This document shows positions 1 through 8,402 of a stretch of 20,000 bases of DNA, piece by piece (the stretch's first letter is position 1; the number at the start of each line of letters is the position of its first letter). Made by a program: the position numbers and the translations under genes. Origin of the DNA: Chrysomallon squamiferum (taxonomy: Eukaryota; Mollusca; Gastropoda; Neomphalida; Peltospiridae). The DNA lies in assembly GCA_012295275.1 (NCBI GenBank), contig CM022679.1, forward strand, positions 25,128,907 through 25,148,906. The letters run 5' to 3'. Below the pieces are notes generated by a model. It saw only the letters and a list, made by a program, of their open reading frames with translations. It was not told the origin of the DNA and ran no database searches.

Positions 1-100
1 AAGCACATATATACATATATATACATCTGTGTGTGTGTGTATATATATACATAAACACTTATGTACTTGTGTATATATATACACACACATATATATTTTT
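1..100. repeat. compound TG/TA/CA microsatellite with perfect inverted arms
   Basis: A (TG)n(TA)n block at 32-51 is followed by an 18-nt spacer and by (TA)n(CA)n at 70-89. The two 20-nt arms are exact reverse complements, with five TA steps in each, so a hairpin or cruciform is possible. It is ordinary simple repeat in composition. Confidence 0.85.
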
Positions 101-104
101 TTTA

Positions 105-230
105 TTTTTTGTTAATTGTGTAAACTGAAAAGTAGTTTTGTTATTAGTTTTATAATGATGAATTGTTTGCCTTTATCATAAAAAAATCAAACAAAAGTAA
201 CATTGTTAAGGTGTCAGATTTATTGATATC

Positions 231-261
<31 letters not shown>

Positions 262-985
262 CCTTTTTTATTTTATTTTACTATGCAGTAATAGAATGTT
301 TGTGGAAGAAAAAAAAAATGTTTAACACACTCCACTAACTGTATCACTGCGAGTTCAAATTATTTTGAACATAATTTTGATTATTCAAATGTTCAGCATC
401 ATTATTTATATTTTATAAACATTGTGTCTTAGCAGTACTTTAGAAGTCAAAAAGATGATACAGCTGGCACTAATCAGAAATCCATTTGGTTTTCAAACAC
501 AGTGTTTATTAATGTTACATAAATATACCTTATGCTTATTATTAATTTTATGATGTGTAAAAAAGTTTTATTACATCCGTCAGTGAACTTGATATATTTG
601 CAAACTGTGTTTTAGGAGAAAGCTGTGATGCTTGTTATGGGAATACCCAGCCACAACAATTTATGTTTGTTGTGGGTGACTAAAGATTGTAAATATGTTA
701 AAAAAAAAAAATTGTAACTTTTGCCCCTCTGATGAGAGGACACCTGCAATGTAGATAACATTTTTGCTCAGCCCCCCCCCATGGGTGTCCTTACAAAACA
801 GGCATTACTGTATAATTAATTATTTACCTGTGTAAAATGGCCTGGCACACATATTTACAATGTGTTACCACGGTCATGAATAATCATCTCAGTGGTCCGT
901 ATCAGTATTCAATAAATCTACCTTACAAATAAAAGGTAACAGTATCTGCATTCCCACAGAGACTGTCACTGGCCAAAGATGCATT
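105..985. other. AT-rich noncoding stretch
   Basis: No gene is visible. It holds T-rich runs near 230-262, short A runs near 309-318 and 701-710, nine consecutive C at 772-780, a small stem CCTCT-gatg-AGAGG near 727-740, and the hairpin listed separately at 651-675. A GTTCAAATT string near 352 resembles a B box, but no A box lies at the right distance. Confidence 0.6.
651..675. repeat. 9-bp perfect inverted repeat
   Basis: CCACAACAA at 651-659 and TTGTTGTGG at 667-675 are exact reverse complements around a 7-nt spacer. A run of ten or more A follows about 25 nt later. No role is implied by the sequence itself. Confidence 0.6.
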
Positions 986-989
986 TTAA

Positions 990-1250
990 TGTATGCAGAT
1001 TAAATATCAATTTTTATGCCACATAACATTAAATATCAGTATCAGTTTCATACTGAATGTATGACACATGCTGATTAAATATCGGTTTTATACTTAATAT
1101 ATGCCATATGCAGATTAAATGACAAATTTGTGCTGAATGTAGATTAAAATATCAGTTTTATTCTGAATGTATGACACCTGCAGATTAAATATCACTTTAT
1201 TCTGAATGTATGCTGTGTACAGATTAAATATCAACTCTGTTTGCTGAACA
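990..1250. repeat. degenerate ~40-bp minisatellite, about 7 units
   Basis: The core GATTAAATATCA recurs near 998, 1027, 1073, 1113, 1142, 1183 and 1222, giving spacings of 29, 46, 40, 29, 41 and 39. The full unit is roughly TGCAGATTAAATATCAGTTT followed by TATTCTGAATGTATGACACC. The 29-bp spacings are internally shortened units. The minus-strand reading frame across it only reflects the repeat. Confidence 0.75.
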
Positions 1251-1358
1251 TAATCTGCACATTGAAAAACAATTTCTATAATTTCATAATAATCTGGCTC
1301 ATTGTATGTTAGTTCTGCAGTTGGCAAGAAAAATAATTAATTCATTTATAATTTATAA

Positions 1359-1361
<3 letters not shown>

Positions 1362-1399
<38 letters not shown>
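1362..1399 (+). repeat. poly(T) run, 38 nt
   Basis: There are 38 uninterrupted T, then GCAGCTG. The run plus CAG looks like a splice acceptor, but no donor or convincing open exon follows. It could be the poly(A) tail of an old minus-strand retrocopy. Confidence 0.8.
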
Positions 1400-1401
<2 letters not shown>

Positions 1402-1526
1402 AGCTGAAACCTTTCATAATGTAATTGCTGATTTGGTCCTGCGATTATTTTTTTGAAAATCTATTTATGTATCAGGAACAAATGAAGACCCATTTTTAAA
1501 TAATCAGTAAATGAAAAAACAGTTTT

Positions 1527-1585
1527 TAATTATTATTTTTTATTTTTATTATTTATTATTATTGTTATTATTATTATTATTATTG

Positions 1586-1617
<32 letters not shown>

Positions 1618-1650
1618 GTTATTATTATTATTATTATTATTATTAATTAA
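1527..1650. repeat. imperfect (ATT)n trinucleotide tract
   Basis: ATT/TTA steps run for about 120 nt with a few G interruptions. The poly-leucine reading frame over it is an artefact of the repeat. Confidence 0.9.
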
Positions 1651-2110
1651 TTTTATAATTTTTCTTTCATTTGATTTGTGTCTGAACATTTATAGATACA
1701 AAAAATCCTTACAAACTGAGCCTGAAATAGTACAGTCTCTGTATAGAATTATGGTATTATTCTGTTTAAATATTCATCAACTGCTAGTTAGCTGTACACA
1801 CGTATTGTCATCTACTCATAAACTCAGATAATACTCATTGTATTTATTTCATCATGGACAATGCAGTGAGTATTAAATAAGTAATTATTTCATATCACCG
1901 AAATTTCCCCGATGAAATAAATTTAATTTCTTGGTGTTTACAATGAAGTAGTTAGCAGTATGAAGGCACACAATAGGATTTTCTCTGATGCTTTCATGTA
2001 AAATAATTTTTTATTTATTTCCTGATAAATCATCTTGGATTAGGAATACAAATAGTAGTAAATAAGTTATTAATGTGTGAGAAAGGGATGGGTTTCATGG
2101 TTATAAATTC
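1651..2110. other. AT-rich noncoding stretch
   Basis: No gene, RNA or repeat is recognised. It is mixed-complexity AT-rich sequence without paired splice sites. Confidence 0.5.
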
Positions 2111-2115
2111 TGTTA

Positions 2116-2137
2116 AATATATATGTATATATGTTTG

Positions 2138-2182
<45 letters not shown>
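2116..2182. repeat. compound (TA)n-(TG)n-(TATG)n microsatellite
   Basis: Short TA/TATG steps are followed by about 15 TG units from 2139 and three TATG units ending near 2182. Confidence 0.9.
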
Positions 2183-2183
2183 G

Positions 2184-2480
2184 TTTAGCATTTTGAATAT
2201 TCTCTGTATATGTACATCTAAAAAGACTGCACATAGACAATATTCAGAAATGCATTGGCACAGGAGAACAAAGTCCAATCACAACCTCACAAACTCCATC
2301 AGATGCTGCTAACAATACTGGAACGTATGGCACCCATTTGCCTGCACTCTTAAGGCTGACAAAGTTACCATTTGGCCATGAAGACAACCCTAAAAAAGGT
2401 TGCTTAATAACTGAGGGTAATCATTGCTATCCCCAAAACACACTGTTCTTTTGTCTTTTGTCATTTTTACTATTTCGTAA
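2184..2480. other. unique noncoding stretch
   Basis: Moderately complex sequence. The short + frame near 2338 has no Kozak or splice support and runs into the next microsatellite. No function is assigned. Confidence 0.5.
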
Positions 2481-2511
<31 letters not shown>

Positions 2512-2523
2512 TGTATGTATGTG
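2481..2523. repeat. (ATGT)n tetranucleotide microsatellite
   Basis: About ten near-perfect ATGT units. Confidence 0.95.
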
Positions 2524-2945
2524 TAAACAGTATGTTTTATGTGTAGTAATGTGTATTTCGTGTCATTCTATGATTAACTAACAACACAAAACAGTATTAA
2601 ATAATTTACTATTTCGTAACACTTGTATCTCCCTAGTGTAATTTGTTTCAAATCTGCCTTTAAAATTTGAATTGGTTTTCAAATCAAAATCTTTATGCAT
2701 TATTAATTTACTTTTTCTTGTTGTTCAAAATAAGGTCTCGTTAAACTGACACTAAAATGAATATTTCATGGATATTTAAAGAATTTTGTTTTCAAAATTC
2801 ATTATTTTTTATTTTTAATGTCCATTTACATTTCAGTTAAGCCACTGATTTAAGTAAAAATAAATGAGGTACAATAATAACTGATAGAAAAAACAAGAAT
2901 AATGTTTACTAAAAAAAAACATACATGCCCAACAATAGTAACAAC
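2524..2945. other. AT-rich noncoding stretch
   Basis: No gene or structured repeat is visible. It is AT-rich with scattered T-rich patches, including one near 2803-2818. Confidence 0.5.

Positions 2946-2974
<29 letters not shown>
2946..2974 (+). repeat. poly(A) run, 29 nt
   Basis: There are 29 uninterrupted A. It may be a retroposon tail on +, but the upstream 300 bp shows no recognisable SINE head. Confidence 0.85.
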
Positions 2975-2976
<2 letters not shown>

Positions 2977-2999
2977 AACAAAATCCATAAATTATAATA

Positions 3000-3135
3000 A
3001 CAGCAAACAACATACTTGCACATAAACAAATACATACACACAAACACATGCACATTAACATACACACACACACACATTCAAACACAAAAAACAACAACAA
3101 CAAACAACAACCCAAAAGCATAATAAAATAGCAGT
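3000..3135. repeat. CA/CAA-rich low-complexity tract
   Basis: Interspersed CA, CATA and CAA steps, including a short (CA)n at 3061-3076 and CAA runs near 3090-3110. Confidence 0.75.
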
Positions 3136-3322
3136 AACAAAAAAGAAAGTAAATTAATAAAACCTATCCATATTGGTCTCAACAATGACAGCGATAACAG
3201 GTTTTTTTCCTAACAAAGAATGTTAAAGAAATAAATATATTAAAAGCAACTACACTTGAACTTAAGTTATAATATGTATGTGTGAATAAGTGCAAATAAC
3301 TAGTTTTTAATGTATGATTTAT

Positions 3323-3363
3323 GTTTGTGTGTCTGTCTGTGTGTGTGTGTGTGTGTGTGTCTG
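3323..3363. repeat. (TG)n/(CTGT)n microsatellite
   Basis: TGTC and TG steps, with about ten TG units at the 3' end. Confidence 0.9.
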
Positions 3364-3376
3364 CTTGTGTATAATT

Positions 3377-3420
3377 ACAATTTAAAAACAAAAATTTTAC
3401 AATTTAAAAACAAAAATTTT
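3377..3420. repeat. exact 22-bp tandem duplication
   Basis: The unit beginning ACAATTTAAAAACAAAAA and ending TTTT is present twice without mismatch at 3377-3398 and 3399-3420. This fits recent slippage or duplication. Confidence 0.9.
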
Positions 3421-3559
3421 ACATTTGCTCTAATTAAATTTGCACAAGTTAGTTAAGAGATGAAAATCAGCACTTCTGTAATATTTCTCCATCATTTTGT
3501 TCTGTGACTGATTTAATAGAAATGTAATGAAACCTCCCAACAGTCTGATGCTGTGATGC

Positions 3560-3952
3560 AACCAATGTTCCCTTATAACAACAAGAATCCCTTGACACAA
3601 CCAATGATCTCTTCATGTAAATAACAAAACTCTGGTATAATGAGGATTTCCTTTATGTATAACCAACAACCCTTTAACAAAACCAACAATCCTTTCACAA
3701 ATCCAACAATCCTTTGACATAACTGAAAATCCTTTGACAAAACCAACAATCCTTTGACATAACTGATAATTCTTTGACATAACTGTCAATCCTTTCACAA
3801 AACCAACAATCCTTTCACAAAACCAACCATCTTTTGGCAAAACAAACAATCCTTTGACATAACTGACAAATCCTTTGATGTAACCAACAATCCTTTCACA
3901 AAACCAACAATCCTGTAACAAAACCAAACAATCCGTTGCAGAAATAGAATGA
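3560..3952. repeat. 20-bp minisatellite with two interleaved unit types
   Basis: From 3650 the sequence falls into 20-bp units starting CCTTT. Type A is CCTTTCACAAAACCAACAAT and type B is CCTTTGACATAACTGACAAT. Starts are 3671 A, 3691 A, 3711 B, 3731 A, 3751 B, 3771 B, 3791 A, 3811 A, 3831 A-like, 3851 B (21 bp), 3872 mixed, 3892 A and 3912 A-like (21 bp). The same register continues degraded back to about 3560. The three differences between types (CAA/GAT, A/T and CCA/CTG) are strongly linked. The 126-codon minus frame over it repeats every 60 bp (20 residues, RIVGFVKG...) and is a by-product of the array. Confidence 0.9.
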
Positions 3953-4206
3953 TCTTGTTTCATGTTATCGTGTTTTTTCTCTGTGTTTTTCACAGAAAAC
4001 TTACTCTAGCTTGACAACAGTGAAGCTGAACAACAAAAGACATGAAATATTTATTTTCCCCTGACAGGACAACTCATGATATTCTGTGTGTGTGTTGTTT
4101 TTTTGTGGATCAAGTGCTTAGAGTCTGGCTATGAAAATTAATTAATAATGCCAAATCTAATGTAACATTTTAATGTTGTTGTTTTTTTTTTCTTTTCTCT
4201 CCATAG
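3953..4206. other. unique AT-rich stretch ending in a splice acceptor
   Basis: Noncoding. Its 3' end has a CTAAT branch-like site near 4157 and a long pyrimidine tract (about 4178-4202) leading to CCATAG at 4201-4206. These are read as the acceptor of the next entry. Confidence 0.45.
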
Positions 4207-4261
4207 ACTATAGAAGAACTGGCCTAATCCAGAAACCTTTCACATATGCTGCTCAAAAAAG
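4207..4261 (+). CDS. candidate internal exon, 55 nt, product unknown
   Basis: The stretch lies between a strong acceptor-like sequence (CTAAT, T-rich tract, CCATAG) and a donor AAAAAG|GTAAGC. Two forward frames hit stops; the third is open throughout and reads YRRTGLIQKPFTYAAQK, with two bases completing a codon at the 5' end and AG left over at the 3' end (phase 1 in, phase 2 out). I recognise no family. It could equally be an untranslated exon or a decoy, since T-rich DNA makes many such pairs. The adjoining sequence is ordinary noncoding DNA with GATG/GATA repeats just downstream. Confidence 0.28.
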
Positions 4262-4314
4262 GTAAGCACAGACAAACCATTGTTTTGTATTCTTTTTCCA
4301 AGTGTTTCTAATGT

Positions 4315-4610
4315 GGACAGATGGATGGATGGTCAGACAGACAGATATGTGTTAATTATACAGAAAGTTATACTCAGACTGTCAGGGATACAGACACAGA
4401 TATATCGATGAATAGATAGATAGATATGAAGCTAGCTTGACAGATATATGTAGACACACAGTTGTATAGTGATAGATGAATAGATGGATGTAACTGCTAC
4501 ATCAATCAGTCAGTCTGCAGGCAGATATGAAGGTAGACAGATACACAGAAAAACAGACATATATAAATAAGTTTGGAGAGTGAGCACGAGTGAAAGTAAG
4601 CCAGATAGAC
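4315..4610. repeat. degenerate GATG/GATA/CAGA tetranucleotide region
   Basis: GGAT, CAGA and GATA runs alternate with diverged sequence (GATGGATGGATG near 4320, AGACAGACAGA near 4336, GATAGATAGATA near 4413). It resembles an old compound tetranucleotide array. Confidence 0.7.
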
Positions 4611-4700
4611 ATGAATTATGTCCCATATTTTTATTACAATCTCCAAGTTTGGCTGAAATGAACTGATGTCCTGGATAATTCATTCTTTAATAGATGGACA

Positions 4701-4745
4701 TAAAAAGATGGATGGATGGATAGATGGATGGATGAATGGAAGGGT
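4701..4745. repeat. (GGAT)n microsatellite
   Basis: About nine GATG/GATA units with small interruptions. Confidence 0.85.
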
Positions 4746-4900
4746 GGATAATGAAATGCTGGAAGGATAAATTTGTTTAAATATGTTTGCCTGACTGGTG
4801 TGTATGAATTCTTGTACTGGAGAGTGAGGAAATGAAGGTGAATGACCTGTAATAAATACCTGGAGATTACAATGAAAAACGGATTCAGTACTGACACACA

Positions 4901-4921
4901 ACATAACATGTTTTGTTATGT
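4901..4921. repeat. 8-bp perfect inverted repeat
   Basis: ACATAACA at 4901-4908 and TGTTATGT at 4914-4921 surround a 5-nt spacer. CACA and GTGG flanks extend it imperfectly. Confidence 0.5.
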
Positions 4922-5039
4922 GTGGAGTTAATAATTTACTTCCATTGACTTTTAGGTTTTCAAGTCAGTCTTATTTACATCCCTTGTTGAATCACACCCA
5001 TCCACTGGGCTTTCTGCAGATGTTAAAAGAACTATCAGT

Positions 5040-5205
5040 GTTCTTTCTTGTCTTTCTTGTCTTTCACTTTAAAACTTGTTATAAATTATTGTATTTTTTG
5101 TTTTCTATTTATTTCAGTTTTGTTCTTTCTTTCTTTCCGTTTATCTTTCTATCACTATCTTTTCATTCTTTAAACCTTTCTTTCTACTTTTTTCTCTCTC
5201 TGAAT
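5040..5205 (+). repeat. pyrimidine-rich CTTT/CTTG tract
   Basis: Irregular TTCTTTC, CTTGT and TTTC steps. The hydrophobic, serine-rich frame across it is a composition artefact. Confidence 0.7.
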
Positions 5206-5226
5206 ATATATGTATCTGTTATCCAA

Positions 5227-5297
5227 CCATCCATCCATCCATCTAATCCAGTCCAATCTATTTAATGTGTCTGCCTATCTATCTCTCTGTCTATCCT
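5227..5297. repeat. (CCAT)n and (CTAT/CTGT)n microsatellite
   Basis: Four CCAT units at 5227-5242, then TATC/TGTC steps at 5272-5297. Both motifs are the reverse complement of the GGAT/GATA/CAGA repeats at 4.3-4.75 kb. Confidence 0.8.
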
Positions 5298-5299
5298 TT

Positions 5300-5598
5300 T
5301 CTTAAGGGTATCTAACTACATTGAAAATTACTTTAAACAACAACAACAAAACAATAATATTATGCAAAGTTCTTGTTGATTTGCACACTTCATCAGGGCA
5401 TACCCATCATTTTCATGTTGTTTTTAGTCTCAAAATAAGGCTTGAAATTCTACATTTCAGACACACCAGTAATTTCAGTTTGTGAAAGAACTGGAAGGTC
5501 ACATATATTTGTATTTTAAGTGACTATCTGTTTCTGATGTTGTTTTCTAGAAGCTTGTTCCTGCTAGCCATGTGTCTTGCTTTAACACTTTGCCATCA
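5300..5598. other. unique noncoding stretch
   Basis: Moderate complexity with a CAACAACAACAA run near 5339. No gene is recognised. The 3' end leads into a branch-point-like CTAAC. Confidence 0.5.
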
Positions 5599-5625
5599 CT
5601 AACTGTTTTATCTGCTTTTGATTAG

Positions 5626-5649
5626 AAAATGGCTGCTTCTGCAGTCTGT
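5626..5649 (+). other. candidate 24-nt microexon or start-codon exon
   Basis: A CACTAAC branch-like site has its A at 5602, 23 nt before the acceptor AG of TTTTGATTAG (5625), with a pyrimidine-rich stretch between. 24 nt later comes a GTAAGT donor at 5650-5655. The enclosed AAAATGG is a strong Kozak start, and from that ATG (5629) the frame reads MAASAVC and ends in phase 0. It could be a microexon, a first coding exon joined to an upstream untranslated exon, or a chance pairing. No protein family can be inferred from seven residues. Confidence 0.28.
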
Positions 5650-5980
5650 GTAAGTGACTGTAATTAACAGTTTTTAAATTGCCCTTGATAAAACTGGAAG
5701 AAAACACCTGATGTTTCTGCCTGAACAGTTCTTTTGTTATAGTTCTGGCATCATGTGGAATAACAATAAAACGTGCAAACAGGAAAAAATCAGGTGATTC
5801 AGGGAGGCTTTTTTCCCTTTAGTCTAAAAGTGTTCTAACTAGTGAACATAAAGGCATATCTACATAACTCATAATAATAGTTAAAGGTTATTGTATATTA
5901 ATTCTGCATAATGATGTTTTGAAAGAGGAAATACATAGATGTTAATAAATAGATAGGCTGCTTCCATCAGTAAAGGGCTA
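5650..5980. other. unique noncoding stretch
   Basis: Intron-like sequence of normal complexity. An acceptor-like TTTTTTCCCTTTAG near 5809-5822 has no nearby donor. Confidence 0.5.
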
Positions 5981-5982
5981 AC

Positions 5983-6075
5983 CATATATATATATAAATA
6001 GATAGATAGGTAGATAGAAATACTTACATACACATACACCCATCCATACACACTAGTACACACACATACAAACAT
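5983..6075. repeat. (TA)n, (GATA)n and CATA/CACA microsatellites
   Basis: Six TA steps near 5985, five GATA/GGTA units at 5998-6018, then CATACA and CACA steps to 6075. Confidence 0.8.
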
Positions 6076-6079
6076 ATCT

Positions 6080-6400
6080 TTCCATCATCTAGAAAAAAAC
6101 ACACCATGGATTTAAAGATAGCATTATACAGCAGTGGTTGGAATGAGAAATACTCTAATATTCAGTGAATGCCTTAAAGCAGATTGATTGTGTGTACCAT
6201 TTCTCAGTCCACTATTCTAGCTGTGGATCTACAGCCAGTAACACTGGTTATACTGGACCTGTATCTAAACACTGGCTTCTCTCCAGATCACATTAAAGTC
6301 ATCTAGTTTTTAGAAAACTGATTCACTGATACAGATAACTTAAACTGAGATTAACTTCTGGACAGTGAAGAAACATGAAATATCTGTTAATTTTCTGCTC
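6080..6400. other. unique noncoding stretch
   Basis: Relatively complex intron-like sequence with a small CCAGT-aac-ACTGG stem near 6235. No exon pair is recognised. Confidence 0.5.
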
Positions 6401-6404
6401 ACAG

Positions 6405-6440
6405 TCACTGATTTAGCTTCTTTTTTTTCTTCAGGTATGT
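6405..6440 (+). promoter_or_regulatory. candidate recursive splice site (zero-length exon)
   Basis: CACTGAT (a CTRAY-type branch site) is followed by a long pyrimidine tract, TTCAG at 6430-6434 and, with no gap, GTATGT at 6435-6440. A 3' splice site fused directly to a 5' splice site is the known signature of recursive (ratchet) splicing in long animal introns. Its presence fits the idea that this region lies inside a long + strand intron. One match can arise by chance in T-rich DNA. Confidence 0.35.
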
Positions 6441-6532
6441 AAATATATATTTATTATTCTATACAAATTACTCATCCACATATATTTTCAAATTACATGA
6501 AGAAACCTTTTTTCTCGGATCAGAACATTAGC

Positions 6533-6600
6533 CTTAAAATTAATACTGGGTTAAAAGTTAAGTCTTCTTAAAATTAATACTGGGTTAAAAGTTAAGTCTT
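6533..6600. repeat. exact 34-bp tandem duplication
   Basis: The unit starting CTTAAAATTAATACTGGG and ending GTTAAGTCTT occupies 6533-6566 and 6567-6600 without a mismatch. It is a recent duplication, or possibly an assembly duplication. Confidence 0.92.
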
Positions 6601-6626
6601 TATTAAGTATGTGAGCACTATACACA

Positions 6627-6628
<2 letters not shown>

Positions 6629-6695
<67 letters not shown>

Positions 6696-6704
6696 CCTCC
6701 CTCC
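6629..6704. repeat. (CT)32 microsatellite with C-rich end
   Basis: 32 uninterrupted CT units are followed by CCCCCTCCCTCCC. A pure polypurine-polypyrimidine tract of this length with mirror symmetry can form triplex (H) DNA, and it also resembles GAGA-type factor binding DNA on the other strand. Confidence 0.95.
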
Positions 6705-7200
6705 CATCTCTATAACTGATCATTTTACACACTATCAAACTACCACTGTATTTCTGTATGATTTGAAGTGATCGCAACAGTTTGTCTTTATACTGGATTG
6801 GAACCAAAATTGACTGCATTTTGTAACAGAAATTCAATGTTGATATTTAGGTATCTACACAGATGTATTCATCCACACATGTTCTTGTTCCTTTATCTTG
6901 CACCATTTCTTCAGTCCTCTTCATGATTCTTTCCTCTCAGTCATGGCATCTTTCTGTGTGATGAACTGGTCTAATCACTACAAACTTTTGTCCCAACCCA
7001 CCCAATAGTTTTTGATGTGTCTTTTGATGATTGAGGCCTTGAATGCAAATAAAATTTCTGTTCTTGAGATGACAATAAAGACTCTTACATTACTACAAAA
7101 CAGAAGAGCAAAATCAAAATTTCAAATGGTTTATTTATTAATTAATAACCAAACAGTCTACAGATACATTTCTTTTCTTTATTAATTTTATATATATTTT
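6705..7200. other. unique stretch with two AATAAA hexamers
   Basis: Normal-complexity sequence. AATAAA occurs at 7048-7053 and 7074-7079 on +, following a GC-richer stretch (6890-7040). It could be a transcript 3' end or a decayed retrocopy, but I see no supporting reading frame. Confidence 0.35.
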
Positions 7201-7490
7201 TTTTCAACGTGACTGGACATAACCCCAGCCCTAAATGAAAAAATCGGATAACAATGGGAGATTTGTGGGCAGCAAGCAGATAATTAATGTTGTGATTAGT
7301 TTTAGATTGTAGCAAGTATTTCAATTTACCGAGATTACTGCAGGGTGAAAAGTGAATCAGTAAGCAGTGGAAGGTGACCTGGCCTTTGAGACAGTAATTG
7401 AAGGAGAGCCGGAGTCAGTAATGAAAATGTGTAATTTAGTTGTAACAGGAGATAGACGACATTTAACTATCACTGCGCTTTATTACTGGC
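7201..7490. other. higher-complexity island, possible conserved noncoding element
   Basis: About 290 bp are free of simple repeats, in contrast to both flanks, and are richer in G/C and CpG (ACGTGA, ATCGGA, ACCGAG, GCCGGA, GACGAC, TGCGCT). Homeodomain-type cores are clustered (ATAATTAATG, GTGATTAG). No long frame supports coding. Conservation can only be guessed. Confidence 0.35.
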
Positions 7491-7496
7491 TTAATA

Positions 7497-7536
7497 CACG
7501 TGTGTGTGTGAGTGAGTATTGTGTGTGAATGTGTAT

Positions 7537-7575
<39 letters not shown>

Positions 7576-7795
7576 TTTGTGTCTATATATTATCTCTTTG
7601 TGTTTGTGTTTGAGTGTGTATGTTTGTGTGTGTGTGTGAGTAAGTGTTGTGTGTGTGTTTGTGTGTGTGTATGAGTATGTATGTATTTGTGTTTGTGTGA
7701 GTGAGTATTGTCTGTGAATATGAATGTGTGTTTGTGTATGTTGTGTGTGTATGAGTGTGTGTGTGTTTGTGCATGCATGTGTGTATGTTTTAGCA
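7497..7795. repeat. long TG-rich imperfect microsatellite
   Basis: Nearly 300 nt of TG, TTTG, TATG and TGAG steps. Histidine/threonine-rich frames on minus and cysteine/valine-rich frames on plus are shadows of this. Confidence 0.95.
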
Positions 7796-7829
7796 TGGAT
7801 TACAAATGGACCAGTATATATCATACAGA

Positions 7830-8165
7830 CATACAACACACAAACACAGCTACAGAGACAATTACAGACCCATCCAAGCATGTGTTCATCCATAGCTGCC
7901 TACCTACATAATACTTACATATATCTGTATGTACTTACCTATCCATCTCTCTATCTGTCTATATTACAAAGACACACAAACATACACAAATCCATGCAAG
8001 CATACATAAACAAACATACCCACACACACACATACATTCATTACATACATACACACAAAGACATGCATTCACATAACACATACAAACACACACACACACA
8101 ACATACAGAAATATTCACACAACATACAGTAACACAAACACAAACACAAACACATACACTCATGT
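7830..8165. repeat. long CA-rich imperfect microsatellite
   Basis: CA, CATA, CAAA and CACAT steps with a TATC/TGTC patch near 7936-7960. It is the complement type of the preceding TG array, so the pair forms a loose inverted repeat. Confidence 0.9.
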
Positions 8166-8402
8166 GGGTCTGCATAATTATTTATCATATAAAGATTTTC
8201 AAGAGCTACTACATACTTTTACAGTAGATAAAAAAAAGAAAAAGTTCACCTCATTATTCTTCACCCAGCAATTTTTATGTCAGTATGCCATGACATTATC
8301 CATAAATCAATGAATGTTTGCAGTAATACACCAGTCTTACAAATAACTGTAATTCTAACTTTTTAAAATGATGTATTTTCTTTGTATCAAAACCTAATAA
8401 TT
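8166..8402. other. short AT-rich noncoding spacer
   Basis: Nothing recognisable apart from an A-rich patch near 8229-8241. Confidence 0.5.

Noticed and set aside
340-365. GAGTTCAAATT resembling a pol III B box
   Set aside because: The last consensus base is wrong and no A box lies about 44 nt upstream.
1362-1405. T38 followed by GCAG as splice acceptor
   Set aside because: No donor or open exon follows; the T run is more simply a homopolymer.
1511-1831. Poly-leucine + strand frame
   Set aside because: It is the (ATT)n/(TTA)n repeat read in one frame.
3613-3993. 126-codon minus-strand frame with repeated RIVGFVKG-type segments
   Set aside because: Fully explained by the 20-bp minisatellite, which lacks stops in all three frames of that strand; no start or splice context supports a protein.
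4634-4909. Overlapping minus-strand frames with HPSIHPSI-type repeats
   Set aside because: Driven by the (GGAT)n microsatellite; two overlapping frames compete and neither has support.
6592-6837. Arg-Glu repeat frame on minus
   Set aside because: It is (GA)n, the complement of the (CT)32 tract.
7483-8227. Several His/Thr-rich and Cys/Val-rich frames
   Set aside because: All are readings of TG/CA microsatellites on either strand.
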